In this document: positions 1 to 11,300 of the stretch, in pieces
Numbering within the stretch: the stretch's first letter is position 1
Layout of the letters: every line of letters begins with the position of its first letter
DNA from: a virus
IMG/VR virus record: IMGVR_UViG_3300021368_001471
Coordinates: 1-51,018 of that record
Direction: 5' to 3' (one strand)
DNA length: 51,018 bases
Position numbers and translations under genes: made by a program
Notes under the pieces: generated by a model
The model's input: only the letters and a program-made list of their open reading frames with translations
Told to the model about the DNA's origin: nothing
Databases searched by the model: none

Positions 1-3000
1 GCATCTGTTGGTATTGCTCAAACAACTCCAAGTCTGTTTGCTCAGGTAATCCTTGCTGAGGATCTTCCTGTTCTCAGAGTTACTAAGCAAAATGCAAGAT
101 TTGAACCTGGTGAGTTGCTGTATGTGAATTCTGACTTTAGTAATGGATCTACTGATCTGACTGTGATCAGTTTCAATGATCTAACTGGTAAGTTGAACAT
201 CAGTGGATCTACCAGAATTGAGTCTGGAGATACACTTACTGGTGGCACAAGTGGTTCTAAGTGTACTATTGATAACGTAGTAAGTTATGTTGGTAGTTTT
301 GAGATCGATGCATTCTCTGACGTAACCCGTGGTTGGAAAGATGATATTGGCAAACTGAGTGAAGATTACTCAGTCATGGGTGATAATGATTATTATCAGA
401 GAATGTCTTATTCTATTCAGAGTGAGAAGACATTTGATGATGTCATCAGTTATGTCAATGAGAATGTTCACCCAAGTGGATTCAAGAACTTCAAAGACAT
501 GCAGTTGACACCTAGTGCGTCTCTGCTGAACGGACAGAATGTTGGCGCATCTCTAACAACTGCACAAGAAGAACCATTCCTGGTTCTCGATGTTATTGCT
601 GACGAAGGTGCTCTGAGAGTTGATACAATTAATGACTTTGACTTTGCCAGAGACGTTGATGCTACAACCACAACGTCTAAGTCTATTGATCTTGAAAACA
701 TCAGAATTACAGACTACATTCTGAACAAGACAAACAGAGTTATTCCTATTGACGATATTAGTGGACAATTCTTGGGTGGTCCTCAAGACGAGTTCCTGTC
801 ATATGCTGATGTATTCCAGTTTGCTTCTGGTAGAAGAACCAACAAGTTCTTGGTTCAAACTAGAAACATCACTGAGAATGATGAACTGAATGTACGTGAA
901 GTTATTTTGGTTGCCAATAGCAACAACACATATACTCTTGAGAAAGCAGGTGCTGGAGATAGCATTGGTGAATATGATGGATCTTATGATGGTGTTCAAT
1001 ATGCTCTGAGATTCAGTCCTAATGATCCTGATGATGTTGATTATGAAATCAAAGCACTGCAAACCATCTTTACCAATAACACTGGTTTCGGATCTCAGGC
1101 AATCGGATTTGTTGATCTTTATTCTCAACAAGTAACTATCGGTGCTGCAAATACATCAACCATCTTAGGATTCACAACTGCAATTACAGACACCATTTAC
1201 GGTAGTTTTGAAATCTATGATTCTACTGATGATAGAACAGATTATGTTGAAGTTGTTCTGACTCATAATGATGATGATACTCACCTGACAGAAGTTGCAG
1301 CATTCAATACTAATGTTGGACTCAATGGACTTTCTGGTCCATTTATCGGAACATTTGGTTCCGACTTGACATCTGGTGTCATGAATCTTGTATATCATAA
1401 TGACGGTGCCAATGAAGTTACTGTCAAGTCTCAAATCATTGGTATTGGTACAACTGCTACTGGAATTGGAACTTACAGATTTGCACCACAAGGAACACCT
1501 GCAGGTGCTGAAAGAACTGGTAGATTTGAATCTAACTTTGCTCTTGTTACTGGTGGCACTAAGACTAAGATTGCTGGAATCAGCAGCACTGTTGATGGAT
1601 CTGCCAAAGCTCTTGTAAGAGTTAGTATTGGTGAAACTCAAGCAATTCATCAGGTTTACATTACTAATGACTCCACTTCTCAAGTAGAAACTGATGTTGC
1701 AAGTTTTGCCTATGCTTCAGTAAATGATGTAAATGGTATTGGCACATTCTCTGCAGAATACAGTAATGATGGTGTGGACATCATGTTCCATCCAGATTAC
1801 AGTGGTGATATTGAAGCACAAACATTCAGTGAAATCATCTACACCGAACTTGATCAGAACAGTAATGATGATGGTGTTGGTGGAACAACTTATGGTGGAA
1901 TCACTCAGCAGGCACTCCACAGTGTTTACTTTGGATTGAACCAGAGAGACAAGACTGCATTCGAAGCAAAGCATAACGGATCTCCAATCTATGCTAAGAC
2001 TCTTGATCCAAGCAATACTGGTATTCTCAGCACCACCACTGGTACATTCACCATGGACCACTTCTTCTACAGTGGTGAGGAACTGCAATACAGAGCAGAA
2101 TCTAACCTTGCTGGTGTTGCTGGAACTGGTATCGTCTATCAATCTGGTGCTGGTACAACTGCTAGATTGCCAGAAACTGTATACGCAATCAGATTGAATC
2201 AGGGTAGATTCAGAGTTGCTATTTCAACTGCCAATGCACTTGCTGGTACTGCTGCCACATTCACTGCCGTAGGATCTGGCAACCAGCACATCTTCTCTAT
2301 GGTGAAGAGAGCATCTAAGACATTGCTGACTATTGATAACATTGCTCAAGGTCCAATCAGCAGAACACCTTTTGAAGAGCAGACAATGCATGCCGTTGGT
2401 GCTGGCACAAGCATCATTCAACTGAGTGGAATTGCATCTGCTAGAGCAAATGACATTCTGAGAATTAATGATGAATACATGAGAATCACCACTGTTGGTC
2501 TTGGTTCTACCAATGCTTCAGGCATCACTGGACTCAGCACTCTGCCTCTTGCAGAAGTTACCAGAGGATATGTTGGATCTTCAGCTGTTGCTCACGGTCA
2601 GTTTGATACTGTAACTCTTTACAGAGGTGCTTTCAACATTATTGACAGCACGATTCATTTCACTGAACCACCAAGAGGACCTGGTATCACCAGACTCAAT
2701 GATAGAAATCTGCCACTGCCAAGATCTTCTTTCCAAGGCAGAGTATATCTCAGAAAAGATTATGATACTAACGCAGTATTTGATGATATTGCAGATGAGT
2801 TTGATGGAACTAAGTCTAACTTTATTCTGACATCTGACAAGCAAAATATTACTGGTATTGGAACTACAGGTGGTAATGGTGTTGTATTCATCAATGGCAT
2901 CTTCCAATCACCATCTTCTCCAAACAACCCAGATAATAACTTCGGTATTACTGAAAGTTCTGGAATCAGCAGCATCACATTTACTGGTGTTAGATCTGAT

Positions 3001-6000
3001 ACTGGACAGATTATTGATCCAAGTGATATTAATAAGAACCAACTTCCTAGAGGTGGTGTTCCCATCACATTTGGATCTACCACTGGACTTGGATTCGCAC
3101 CTCTTGTACCAGCAGAAGTTATCCCAACCGTAACTCTTGGACAACTGACTGCAGTTTCTGGTGTCTCTACTACTAGCCCTAACGTTTCGATTACAAACGT
3201 CAACTATGACAACGTAACTGGTGTTATGACTGTAACTGCTGCCAACCATGAGTTGACAGTTGGTGATAAGATTCGACTTCGCAACATTCAGTTCACATGT
3301 CCTGCTAACGGTCCTTTTACTAATAACTTCACATATCCATCCGATAAGGGAGTCTCTTTTGATATCAGTTCTTTTGTCTACGATAACCTGACAGGTCTTT
3401 CTACAGTTGGACTGACATCTGCACACAACTTCAGAGTTGGCAGAATGGTTCATCTTGAGGGTATTGAATTTAGTTGTGCTGCTCCTCATGCTGGTGTTAC
3501 TACAACCATCTTCCCAGATGGAAGTTCTGGCAGAAAAGCAGTAGATATCAACAAGTATCCTATTATCGGTATTGCTGGAACTAACTCCTTCCTCGTCAAT
3601 GTTGGTGTCTGCACAATTCCACACAATTATGTTGGAAATGGAACTGCATTTGAAGTCAAACCAACAGGTCCATACTATGCTACTAAGATTCTCTCTGATT
3701 CACAGTTTGAGACTCAGGTTGGCATCGTAACCTTCGCACACACATATAACACTGGTGGTACGGTTGCTAAGTGGAATAATGCTACATTTGGTAGTGGATA
3801 CTCAACAGTTACTGCACCTGCAATTGCTGTTACAGAGGCTGGTCACACTGGTGCTGAGGCACTTGTTAGTGCAACCGTTGGTGCTGGTGGCACTCTGATC
3901 TTCACCATCAACCAGGCAGGCAGTGGTTATGTTGATCCAACAATCAATATCGCACCTCCTTCATATGATAACCTCACTATTGAAGGTGTTTCTAGACTAT
4001 CTGTTGGTGCTACCACTGAAGTTGGTTTGGGTATGTCGGTCACCGTTGGTGTTCTTGGAATCAATACTCATTACAACAACATTCCAATTGTTGACTTTGA
4101 TTATACAGATACCATTGGTATTGCAACAGTCAGTGCCGTTGGTCATGGATTCACAAGTGGTGATGTTGTAAGACTGAAGAATCTTCAGTTCTCCCCTGCT
4201 GCACCTGTTGGTTCTGGTGGAACTATCTTCCCACACTCCGATATTTCTGTTGACTACACAGTTCTTCAGTATGTTGATGAGAATAGATTCACGGTTAACA
4301 TCGGTATTGCAGATACTCAAGGTGTTGGATATGCATACAGTGCAGGAACTGGTGGTGTTGCAATCAGTGGTGTTGGTGCCACAATGTTTGAGGTAAAACA
4401 GTTCGATATTCCAAAACGTGGTTATGGATTCCTGAAGGGTGATGTATTCAGAATCACTGGTATTACAACTGATCCAACTGCAGGTGACAACTATCAAGAT
4501 TTTACTCTGACAATTGTTGATGCTTTCCAAGATAACTTCGCATCTTGGCAGTTTGGTGAACTGGATTATATTGATAGTGTTAAGGCATTCCAAGATGGAA
4601 TCAATGCAAGATTCCCACTTGCATACAATGATCAGTTGATCAGTTTCGAAACCGATCCTACCGATCCAGATTCTGTACTGATTGATATCAAGTATCTGCT
4701 CTTGGTATTTGTCAATGGTATTCTGCAGGTTCCTGGTGAATCTTATGAGTTCTTCGGTGGCACATCGATTCTGTTCTCTGAGGCTCCAGCACCAGAGGAT
4801 AACGTTGATATCTTCTTCTACAGAGGAACTGGTGGTGATGATAGTTTCCTGAAGGATGTTTACGAAACCCTGAAACCAGGTGATGAGGTTCGTCTGAAGA
4901 GAACACCTCTTATTGAAAAGAATGATGCTGCATATGACTTCTCCAACTTCTCTCAGGAGTACAAGAGAACCATCGTTGGTATTAAGTCTTCCAGTGAAAT
5001 TGAAACTACTCTCTATAGAGGTGAAGGTGTCAACACTGTTGAACCAAAACCACTTTCTTGGACTAAGCAGAAAGTTGATAAGTTCCTTGGTGGAACATGG
5101 ATTCCTAAAGCAAGAGACTCCATCGAAGCACAAGTATATCCAACTGCAAAGATTATCAGCAATGTAGTTTCTACTGGAACCACACAAATCTTCGTTGATA
5201 ACAATGAGTTGTTCCTTGGTGCTACAGGCAATACCAATGAACTGGGTGCAATCATGATCAGTGGATTCTCTACTGCTGGCATTGGTTCTACCACAACAGT
5301 TCCAACAGAAGTTATTACTGGCATTCTGCCAGGTGGTGTAAGAGGTTATCAGGGTATCGTTACTGGTATTCAGACATCTTTTGCAAGACTGGAAGAGTTT
5401 ACTGGATTTGATGTTTCTAAGACAGTTTACAGAAAGCAACTTGGTTTGACTGATGGGACTAACAATGATCCACAGGGTCTGTTCATTAGACCAGATGGTG
5501 AGAGATTATATGTTCTTGATGGTAATACTTTGAGAGTTACTGCATGGAACCTGTCTACTGCATTTGAACTTGATACTGCCACTATTGACAATACTAACCA
5601 CATTGGCATTGGTACTCAACTTCAAAGTGTATTTGATCTTGACTTCTCTACTGATGGTACAAGAATGTATGTCATCGGTCAGGGTGCAGCTGCACCTTTC
5701 GTATTCCAAGTTAACCAGTTCAACCTGACCACTCCATGGGAACTGACTAGTGTTCTCCCTGCTGGTGTTTCTACAAATACCACAATCTCTAACCAGGGAC
5801 AGTTGCACAGATCACTGCAAGTTGTGAACAGTGGACAGCAAATGATTACTCTGTCTCCAAGTCAGGCATGCTTCCGTAACTATGATTTTGGCACAAACTT
5901 TGATATTACAACAATTAGTTTCGGTAGCAGTATTGCAGTTACAGATGATGCCGCACCATCTGACTTCAACTTCAGCACAAATGGTGAGAAGATGCTGGTT

Positions 6001-6687
6001 ATCGGTGCAGATACTCAGAGATTCTTAGAATATAATTTGACTAGTGGATGGGATATCAGCACACTTGGTATCGGATCAACTTCTTCGTATGTTCTCGGTG
6101 CTGGTGTAAGTCATTCTTCTACTATCAAACCAGATGGTGAGAGAGTATTCTTGGTAAGCAATGCTGGTGTTGGATCACAGTTCCACTTCAGTGTTCCACC
6201 TGCAGGTTTGGGTCTGATCTTCCAGTTAGATCTTACTGATGTTCCTGGTGGACTTGCTGAGAGACAAGAGTTGGTACGTGGATATAGAATGCTGGTTTAT
6301 GATACTGCAGTTGGAACTGGTGTAACAACTATTGTCGGATCTGCCATTTCGACTGGTATTGGAACTGATAATGTTATTGGTATTTCTTCCAACAATCTTG
6401 ATAACATCTATGAAGTTTATTATAGTCAGTTCGATGGGACAAATGGCATTGCCACTTGTTTCGTAGATCCAGCAACCAATATCGTTGGTATCGCAACTAC
6501 GGGTGATTATCATAATCCCGCAGGTAAGATGACTTGGGGTAGAATTACTGGATATGACAGAGGAACACCTGCCGTGAATATTCTGCCTGATGGTAACCAC
6601 TTCGATGTTGGAATGTCAACATATCCAACATTCCAGAGAAGAAATTCTGGACTGAGAGATACAGGTGCTCTCAAGAAGTCCTTATAA
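1..6687 (+). CDS. Giant baseplate/tail virion protein, 5'-truncated by window edge
   Basis: The frame is open from base 1, giving 2228 visible residues and no credible start, so the N-terminus lies outside the window. It directly precedes gp8, the place of T4 wedge gene 7 (1032 residues in T4), but I see no clear gp7 signature. The protein is rich in Gly, Thr, Ser, Asp and Ile, as expected for beta-rich fibre or baseplate proteins. It holds three copies of an HxFxxGDxVxLxxxxFS-like module (about 3190-4400), a GSGY repeat near 3790-3970, and near the C-terminus four PDGERLYV-like repeats (about 5440-6230) that suggest a beta-propeller. The virion role is inferred from position and composition; the exact baseplate position is unknown. 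Confidence 0.8.
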   Translation, partial: ASVGIAQTTPSLFAQVILAEDLPVLRVTKQNARFEPGELLYVNSDFSNGSTDLTVISFNDLTGKLNISGSTRIESGDTLTGGTSGSKCTIDNVVSYVGSFEIDAFSDVTRGWKDDIGKLSEDYSVMGDNDYYQRMSYSIQSEKTFDDVISYVNENVHPSGFKNFKDMQLTPSASLLNGQNVGASLTTAQEEPFLVLDVIADEGALRVDTINDFDFARDVDATTTTSKSIDLENIRITDYILNKTNRVIPIDDISGQFLGGPQDEFLSYADVFQFASGRRTNKFLVQTRNITENDELNVREVILVANSNNTYTLEKAGAGDSIGEYDGSYDGVQYALRFSPNDPDDVDYEIKALQTIFTNNTGFGSQAIGFVDLYSQQVTIGAANTSTILGFTTAITDTIYGSFEIYDSTDDRTDYVEVVLTHNDDDTHLTEVAAFNTNVGLNGLSGPFIGTFGSDLTSGVMNLVYHNDGANEVTVKSQIIGIGTTATGIGTYRFAPQGTPAGAERTGRFESNFALVTGGTKTKIAGISSTVDGSAKALVRVSIGETQAIHQVYITNDSTSQVETDVASFAYASVNDVNGIGTFSAEYSNDGVDIMFHPDYSGDIEAQTFSEIIYTELDQNSNDDGVGGTTYGGITQQALHSVYFGLNQRDKTAFEAKHNGSPIYAKTLDPSNTGILSTTTGTFTMDHFFYSGEELQYRAESNLAGVAGTGIVYQSGAGTTARLPETVYAIRLNQGRFRVAISTANALAGTAATFTAVGSGNQHIFSMVKRASKTLLTIDNIAQGPISRTPFEEQTMHAVGAGTSIIQLSGIASARANDILRINDEYMRITTVGLGSTNASGITGLSTLPLAEVTRGYVGSSAVAHGQFDTVTLYRGAFNIIDSTIHFTEPPRGPGITRLNDRNLPLPRSSFQGRVYLRKDYDTNAVFDDIADEFDGTKSNFILTSDKQNITGIGTTGGNGVVFINGIFQSPSSPNNPDNNFGITESSGISSITFTGVRSDTGQIIDPSDINKNQLPRGGVPITFGSTTGLGFAPLVPAEVIPTVTLGQLTAVSGVSTTSPNVSITNVNYDNVTGVMTVTAANHELTVGDKIRLRNIQFTCPANGPFTNNFTYPSDKGVSFDISSFVYDNLTGLSTVGLTSAHNFRVGRMVHLEGIEFSCAAPHAGVTTTIFPDGSSGRKAVDINKYPIIGIAGTNSFLVNVGVCTIPHNYVGNGTAFEVKPTGPYYATKILSDSQFETQVGIVTFAHTYNTGGTVAKWNNATFGSGYSTVTAPAIAVTEAGHTGAEALVSATVGAGGTLIFTINQAGSGYVDPTINIAPPSYDNLTIEGVSRLSVGATTEVGLGMSVTVGVLGINTHYNNIPIVDFDYTDTIGIATVSAVGHGFTSGDVVRLKNLQFSPAAPVGSGGTIFPHSDISVDYTVLQYVDENRFTVNIGIADTQGVGYAYSAGTGGVAISGVGATMFEVKQFDIPKRGYGFLKGDVFRITGITTDPTAGDNYQDFTLTIVDAFQDNFASWQFGELDYIDSVKAFQDGINARFPLAYNDQLISFETDPTDPDSVLIDIKYLLLVFVNGILQVPGESYEFFGGTSILFSEAPAPEDNVDIFFYRGTGGDDSFLKDVYETLKPGDEVRLKRTPLIEKNDAAYDFSNFSQEYKRTIVGIKSSSEIETTLYRGEGVNTVEPKPLSWTKQKVDKFLGGTWIPKARDSIEAQVYPTAKIISNVVSTGTTQIFVDNNELFLGATGNTNELGAIMISGFSTAGIGSTTTVPTEVITGILPGGVRGYQGIVTGIQTSFARLEEFTGFDVSKTVYRKQLGLTDGTNNDPQGLFIRPDGERLYVLDGNTLRVTAWNLSTAFELDTATIDNTNHIGIGTQLQSVFDLDFSTDGTRMYVIGQGAAAPFVFQVNQFNLTTPWELTSVLPAGVSTNTTISNQGQLHRSLQVVNSGQQMITLSPSQACFRNYDFGTNFDITTISFGSSIAVTDDAAPSDFNFSTNGEKMLVIGADTQRFLEYNLTSGWDISTLGIGSTSSYVLGAGVSHSSTIKPDGERVFLVSNAGVGSQFHFSVPPAGLGLIFQLDLTDVPGGLAERQELVRGYRMLVYDTAVGTGVTTIVGSAISTGIGTDNVIGISSNNLDNIYEVYYSQFDGTNGIATCFVDPATNIVGIATTGDYHNPAGKMTWGRITGYDRGTPAVNILPDGNHFDVGMSTYPTFQRRNSGLRDTGALKKSL
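3190..4400 (+). repeat. Three-copy protein domain repeat in the giant virion protein
   Basis: Three segments (starting near 3196, 3373 and 4093) share the pattern Y-D-N/T-x-T-G-x-x-T-V, then H-x-x-x-x-G-D-x-V/I-R-L-x-x-I/L-x-F-S/T-C, a Gly/Thr-rich stretch with FP(D/H), and a closing FxVNxG. Copy 1 looks shortened. They read as repeated beta-sandwich units and are diverged at DNA level, so they are old duplications. Confidence 0.6.
5440..6230 (+). other. Putative beta-propeller segment
   Basis: Four cores PDGERLYVLDG (near 5491), TDGTRMYVIGQ (near 5651), TNGEKMLVIGAD (near 5977) and PDGERVFLVSN (near 6130) are followed by FxxNLTTPWELTS-like segments. DG-x-x-hydrophobic-hydrophobic-V blades linked by a W-x-I/L turn are typical of WD40/NHL/YVTN-like propellers. 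Four to five blades are visible. The fold and a ligand- or receptor-binding role are inference. Confidence 0.5.
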
Positions 6688-6690
6688 ATA
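6683..6690 (+). promoter_or_regulatory. Late promoter TATAAATA before gp8
   Basis: Exact TATAAATA, the T4 late promoter consensus, overlapping the stop codon of the preceding gene and ending 24 bases before the gp8 start. Its recognition would need gp55, which is encoded in this window. Confidence 0.75.
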
Positions 6691-6714
6691 TAAAAAAACC
6701 AAAATCGTCAAATA

Positions 6715-8298
6715 ATGTCTGCGATTATTACAGATCAGTTTAGAATATTGAATGCTGAGAATTTTGTAGCTTCGATTGCGAACACTGCTAATTCTTATTA
6801 TGCATTCATGGGATTATCTGATCCAACTGCCAGTGGGTATGGTAGAACGTCTACTTGGAATGGAACGGCTGGACCACCATTCCCAGTAGACAATAGCAAT
6901 TACTCTAACCATACGTATGACACGATGCTATTTGGCAAACGTGTCACATCTGCTAACGCTAGACGATTGGTTAGAAAGGTAAACTGGATTTCCGGTTCTA
7001 CTTACGATTACTATAGACATGACTATAGTCCTACTAATCGTTCTCAAGTAACCAGTTCGAATCGTTTATATAGTGCGAATTACTATGTTGTAAATAGTGA
7101 GTTCCGTGTTTATATTTGCTTGGATAATGGAACTGCCACAGGCATCTCTACCACTCCATCGGCATCTCTTGACGAACCAACATTTACTGACGTAGAACCT
7201 AGCACTGCAGGCACTAGTGGTGATGGTTATCTGTGGAAGTATCTGTATACAATTAGTCCTAGTGACATTGTTAAATTTGACTCTACGGAATATATCACCG
7301 TTCCCAATGATTGGTTGACAACAACCAACACAGGAATTCAAGCTGTTAGGGATAATGGTGATTCTGATACAAATAACAACCAGATCAAGGTTGTTGCTAT
7401 TGATGAACCAGGTTTAGGATATCCACAATTTACTGCTAGAGAGTTCAATATTCTTGGTGATGGTACAGGTGGTAGAGTTAGAATTACAACAAACTCTCTT
7501 GGACAGGTCACAGAAACTCAGATTACATCTGGTGGATCTGGTTATTCTTTCGGTAGAGTTGATCTGTCTTCAGAAAACTCTGGTGTACAAACTTCAACTT
7601 CTGCATTTGCAAAACTGACACCAATCATTCCACCCTCTAAGGGACATGGTGCTGATGTTTATAAGGAGTTAGGTGCAGATAAGGTTCTGATGTATGCTAG
7701 ATTTGATAATTCGTCTTATGACTTTGCTAGTGACACTATCTTCTCTCAGGTTGGAATCGTCAAGAATCCAGCAGTAAGAGGAACTGATACTATTTTCACC
7801 GATAACCAGTTCTCTTCTCTATATTCAATCAAGTTTGCATCTCAAAGTAGTGCTCAGGATTTGAATATCGGTGATAAGATTGAGCAAACAGTAGGTGTAG
7901 GAACCACTGCTAGAGGTATTGTTGCTTCTTATGATACTGAAACAAGAGTAATCAAGTATTATCAAGATAGAAGTTTGTATTACAATATTGGTACTGGTGA
8001 TGAAAAAGATGCTGTTGATGTTAATACCAGAGCACCAGTAGTTGATTTTACATCAAGTGCTAATGCGATTACGAAAACAGGTGGATCGTTTAGTGTTAAC
8101 GTTGATCAAAACTTTAGTGGTGTGACAACAACTTTGACATCTGGCAGAGTTGTCAATTTGGGAGTCAACTTTACAAATGGACTTGCAAATCCAGAAATAA
8201 ATAAAAGGAAGGGAGAAATCATCTACCTTGACAACAGACCCTCTGTTACCAGGAATGAGAGACAGAAGGAAGACGTTAAAATCGTATTAGAGTTCTAA
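6715..8298 (+). CDS. 8: Baseplate wedge protein gp8
   Basis: Structural component of the baseplate wedge. The N-terminus (YAFMGLSDP, then W, G, PPFPVDN) matches the T4 gp8 pattern of a small strand, FxGRSxPW and APPYPTD. The middle has GDGYLWKYLYTI followed by TEYITVPNDW, as in T4 GDGYVWEYLFEI and NEYIVVPW. The C-terminus GEIIYLDNRP followed by KIVLEF mirrors T4 GEMIYMENRP and INILFTF. At 527 residues it is longer than T4 gp8 (334). Extra sequence includes a GGSGYSF segment near residue 280 that resembles repeats in gp14 and the giant proteins. It is preceded by its own late promoter. No strong Shine-Dalgarno is visible. Confidence 0.92.
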   Translation: MSAIITDQFRILNAENFVASIANTANSYYAFMGLSDPTASGYGRTSTWNGTAGPPFPVDNSNYSNHTYDTMLFGKRVTSANARRLVRKVNWISGSTYDYYRHDYSPTNRSQVTSSNRLYSANYYVVNSEFRVYICLDNGTATGISTTPSASLDEPTFTDVEPSTAGTSGDGYLWKYLYTISPSDIVKFDSTEYITVPNDWLTTTNTGIQAVRDNGDSDTNNNQIKVVAIDEPGLGYPQFTAREFNILGDGTGGRVRITTNSLGQVTETQITSGGSGYSFGRVDLSSENSGVQTSTSAFAKLTPIIPPSKGHGADVYKELGADKVLMYARFDNSSYDFASDTIFSQVGIVKNPAVRGTDTIFTDNQFSSLYSIKFASQSSAQDLNIGDKIEQTVGVGTTARGIVASYDTETRVIKYYQDRSLYYNIGTGDEKDAVDVNTRAPVVDFTSSANAITKTGGSFSVNVDQNFSGVTTTLTSGRVVNLGVNFTNGLANPEINKRKGEIIYLDNRPSVTRNERQKEDVKIVLEF

Positions 8299-8302
8299 TA
8301 AA

Positions 8303-11300
8303 ATGCCACAACAGACAAATCTAAACGTCAACCCATATTATGATGATTTTGATCCTGATAAGGATTATTACCGTGTACTATTCAAGCCCGGTTTTCCTAT
8401 TCAGGCAAGAGAACTGACGACTCTGCAGTCTATTCTGCAGAATCAAATTGAAAGTTTTGGAAGTCATATCTTCAAAGAAGGATCCATTGTCATTCCTGGC
8501 AATGTGGTGTATGACGATCAGTTTTATGCTGTTGAAATTGATGCGACTCATCAAGGTGGTGATGTAAGTTTATACATTGATAATTTTGTTGGCAAAAGAA
8601 TTGTCGGTCAAGAGTCTAACGTAACAGCTCAGGTTCTGCATGTCATTTCGCAGAATGAGTCTGAGAGAGGTAATATCACACTCTATGTGAAGTTTATTGA
8701 TTCTGGTAATACAAATACATTTGCATCTTTTACAGATGGTGAAAACCTTGAGACTTTAGAAGCAGTAGATTATGGCACTACAACTATCCCAGTGGGTAAT
8801 ACCTTCGCAACTTGTATTGCTGAAAATGCTAATTCTATCGGTGCAGCTGCACATATTGGTGATGGTATCATGTTCCTCAGAGGAACATTTGTAAGAGTTT
8901 CTAAGCAGACTCTTCTGCTTGAGCAGTATTCAAATACTCCTTCATATAGAGTTGGTTTAGTCATCAATGAGACTATCTCAACAATTAAAGATGATGCCAG
9001 TCTGTATGACAACGCAAAGGGATTCTCTAACTATACTGCACCTGGTGCAGACAGATTACAGATTGAATTAGTCCTTGGTAAGAAGTCTGTATCTGATACC
9101 ACAGATGTAAACTTCATTGAACTTCTGAGACTTGAAAATGGCAAGATCAGAAAGATCATCAAGAATACTGATTACAACATCATTCGTGACTATCTTGCGA
9201 AGAGAACATTTGATGAGTCTGGAGATTATTCTGTCAGAGATTTTGAGTTAGATATTTTCAATTCTTTGAATGATAGACTTGGCAATAATGGTTTGTATTT
9301 TGCCAATCAATCTACATTTGAAGGAAACACTCCTACAGACGATCTTGCATGTCTGAAGGTAGGTCCTGGTCTTGCATATGTCAAAGGATTTGACGTAGAG
9401 AAGAATGGGACAACAATTATTGACGTAAACAAACCCAGAGAGACTAAAGAAGTCAAAACTTCTGCAGTTGATTTTGAGATGGGTAACCTCGTCAAAATCA
9501 ATCATGTAACTGGTGTTCCTCAGTTCAAGAGTTCTGTTCAACTGTTTGATAGAAGAAGAGCAGGTGGTGGAGGTGGACAAGGTAACCAAATCGGTGAAGC
9601 AAGAGTATATGCTGTAAAGGCAGAAACTGCCGTTGGTATTGTAACTGCATCCTCTACATTTGATTGCTATCTGTACGATGTTCAAACATACACCAGACTG
9701 AATGTTAACTCCAACCTTAGTGGTGCTGAACTGCCAGAGTCTTCTTACATTAAGGGACTGAGCAGTGGTGCTACTGGATATGCTACTACTGTTGGCACAG
9801 GTAGCAGTCAGATGTATCTGAGACAGACCTCAGGATCATTTATCCAAGGTGAGGCTATCTCTATCAATGGCATTTCTATTACCCCCAGAACTGTTACTAC
9901 AGTCAAGGAGTATGGTGCTAGTGATGTCAGAATGGTATTCCAAGACACTAGTGCGGTTGCTGGATTCAATACTGACTTCCAAGCAGATACAAGTTTAGAT
10001 TTCAGAGTACCCGTCAACTTCAGTGTTGCCGATACCCTTACCATTTCTAACACTGGTGCCACCACTTCTGCAGGTAACAACTTTGCCAACTTTAAGGTTG
10101 GGGATATTGTTAGATATCAGAAGCAGAGTTCAACTGTTCCAACATTCAACAGAGTTGCTACCGTTGCTGCAGATGGTCTCAGCATGACTCTGGCAGCAGT
10201 TGCTAGTGTAAATGGTGTATGTGATGGAACACTTCCTAGTGGAACTATTGAAGTTCAATTTACCACTGGTAAGAGCAGAATTCAGAATGAAGGTGAAGGA
10301 CACCTGTATGCTCAACTTGATGATGGTAATATTGCCACAGTTGATTTTGAAGGATCTGATCTGAAAGCAGTTGTGCAGATCACTGGTAAGACTACCAATG
10401 GTAGTGGTGTCATGACACTCTCTGCCTCTGATGTTACTGGTCTCACTGATGTCCTGTTTGAAGCATTTGATGAAGAGAGATATTCGGTTGTATACAGTAA
10501 TGGTAATATTGAACCACTGAGAGAAAGTCAAGTCTCTATTTCTTCCAACGTTGTAACTATCAGTGGATTGCGTAATAGTCAATCTAACGTTGCAGTAACT
10601 GCCACAATTAGAAAGACTGCTATTCAGAATAAGCAGAAAGTATATAACAGAGTTTCCTCTGCTGAAATTACCAGATCTAAGTACAGCAGTTCTGGTTCTA
10701 ATGCCAATACAAGCATCAATGATGGTTTGACACAGAGCAACTTCTTTGGTCTGAGAGTTCAGGACAAGGAGATCTGTTTGAATGTTCCTGATGTTGCCAA
10801 TGTATTTGCTGTCTATCAGTCAATTGATGAGAATGCAGTAACCCTTGACACTGCTACATTCTTCACTAACGCAGATATTAATGATAGTGTTATTCTTGGT
10901 GAGAATCTGATTGGAAATGATTCTGGCACAATTGCTAAGGTTGTTACTAAAGCAGCTAACCAGATTACCTTTGTTTATCTAAACCAGAACAGATTCAGAA
11001 CACAGGAAAATGTTAGATTCCAAGAGTCTAACGTTTTTGCACAAATCTCTGCTATCACACCAGGAAGATATAGTGATATCACAAATAGATTTAATTTAGA
11101 TAAGGGACAGAAAGATCAATACTATGATTATTCACGTTTGGTTAGAAAGGATGGATATCCAGAACCTAGCAGAAGAATCACTGTAATTCATGACAACTAC
11201 ACCGTACCATCTAATGATGAGGGTGATATCTTCACTGTTGGAAGTTACGATGGTGAAAGATTTGGTATGGATGTTCCAAACATTGGACCAAACTTAGTAA

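Noticed and set aside
3997-5439. 480-codon minus-strand open frame within the giant protein
   Set aside because: Product is rich in Cys, Asn and Ser with no recognisable motif and sits in a clearly coding plus-strand gene; treated as a shadow frame, as are the other minus-strand frames.
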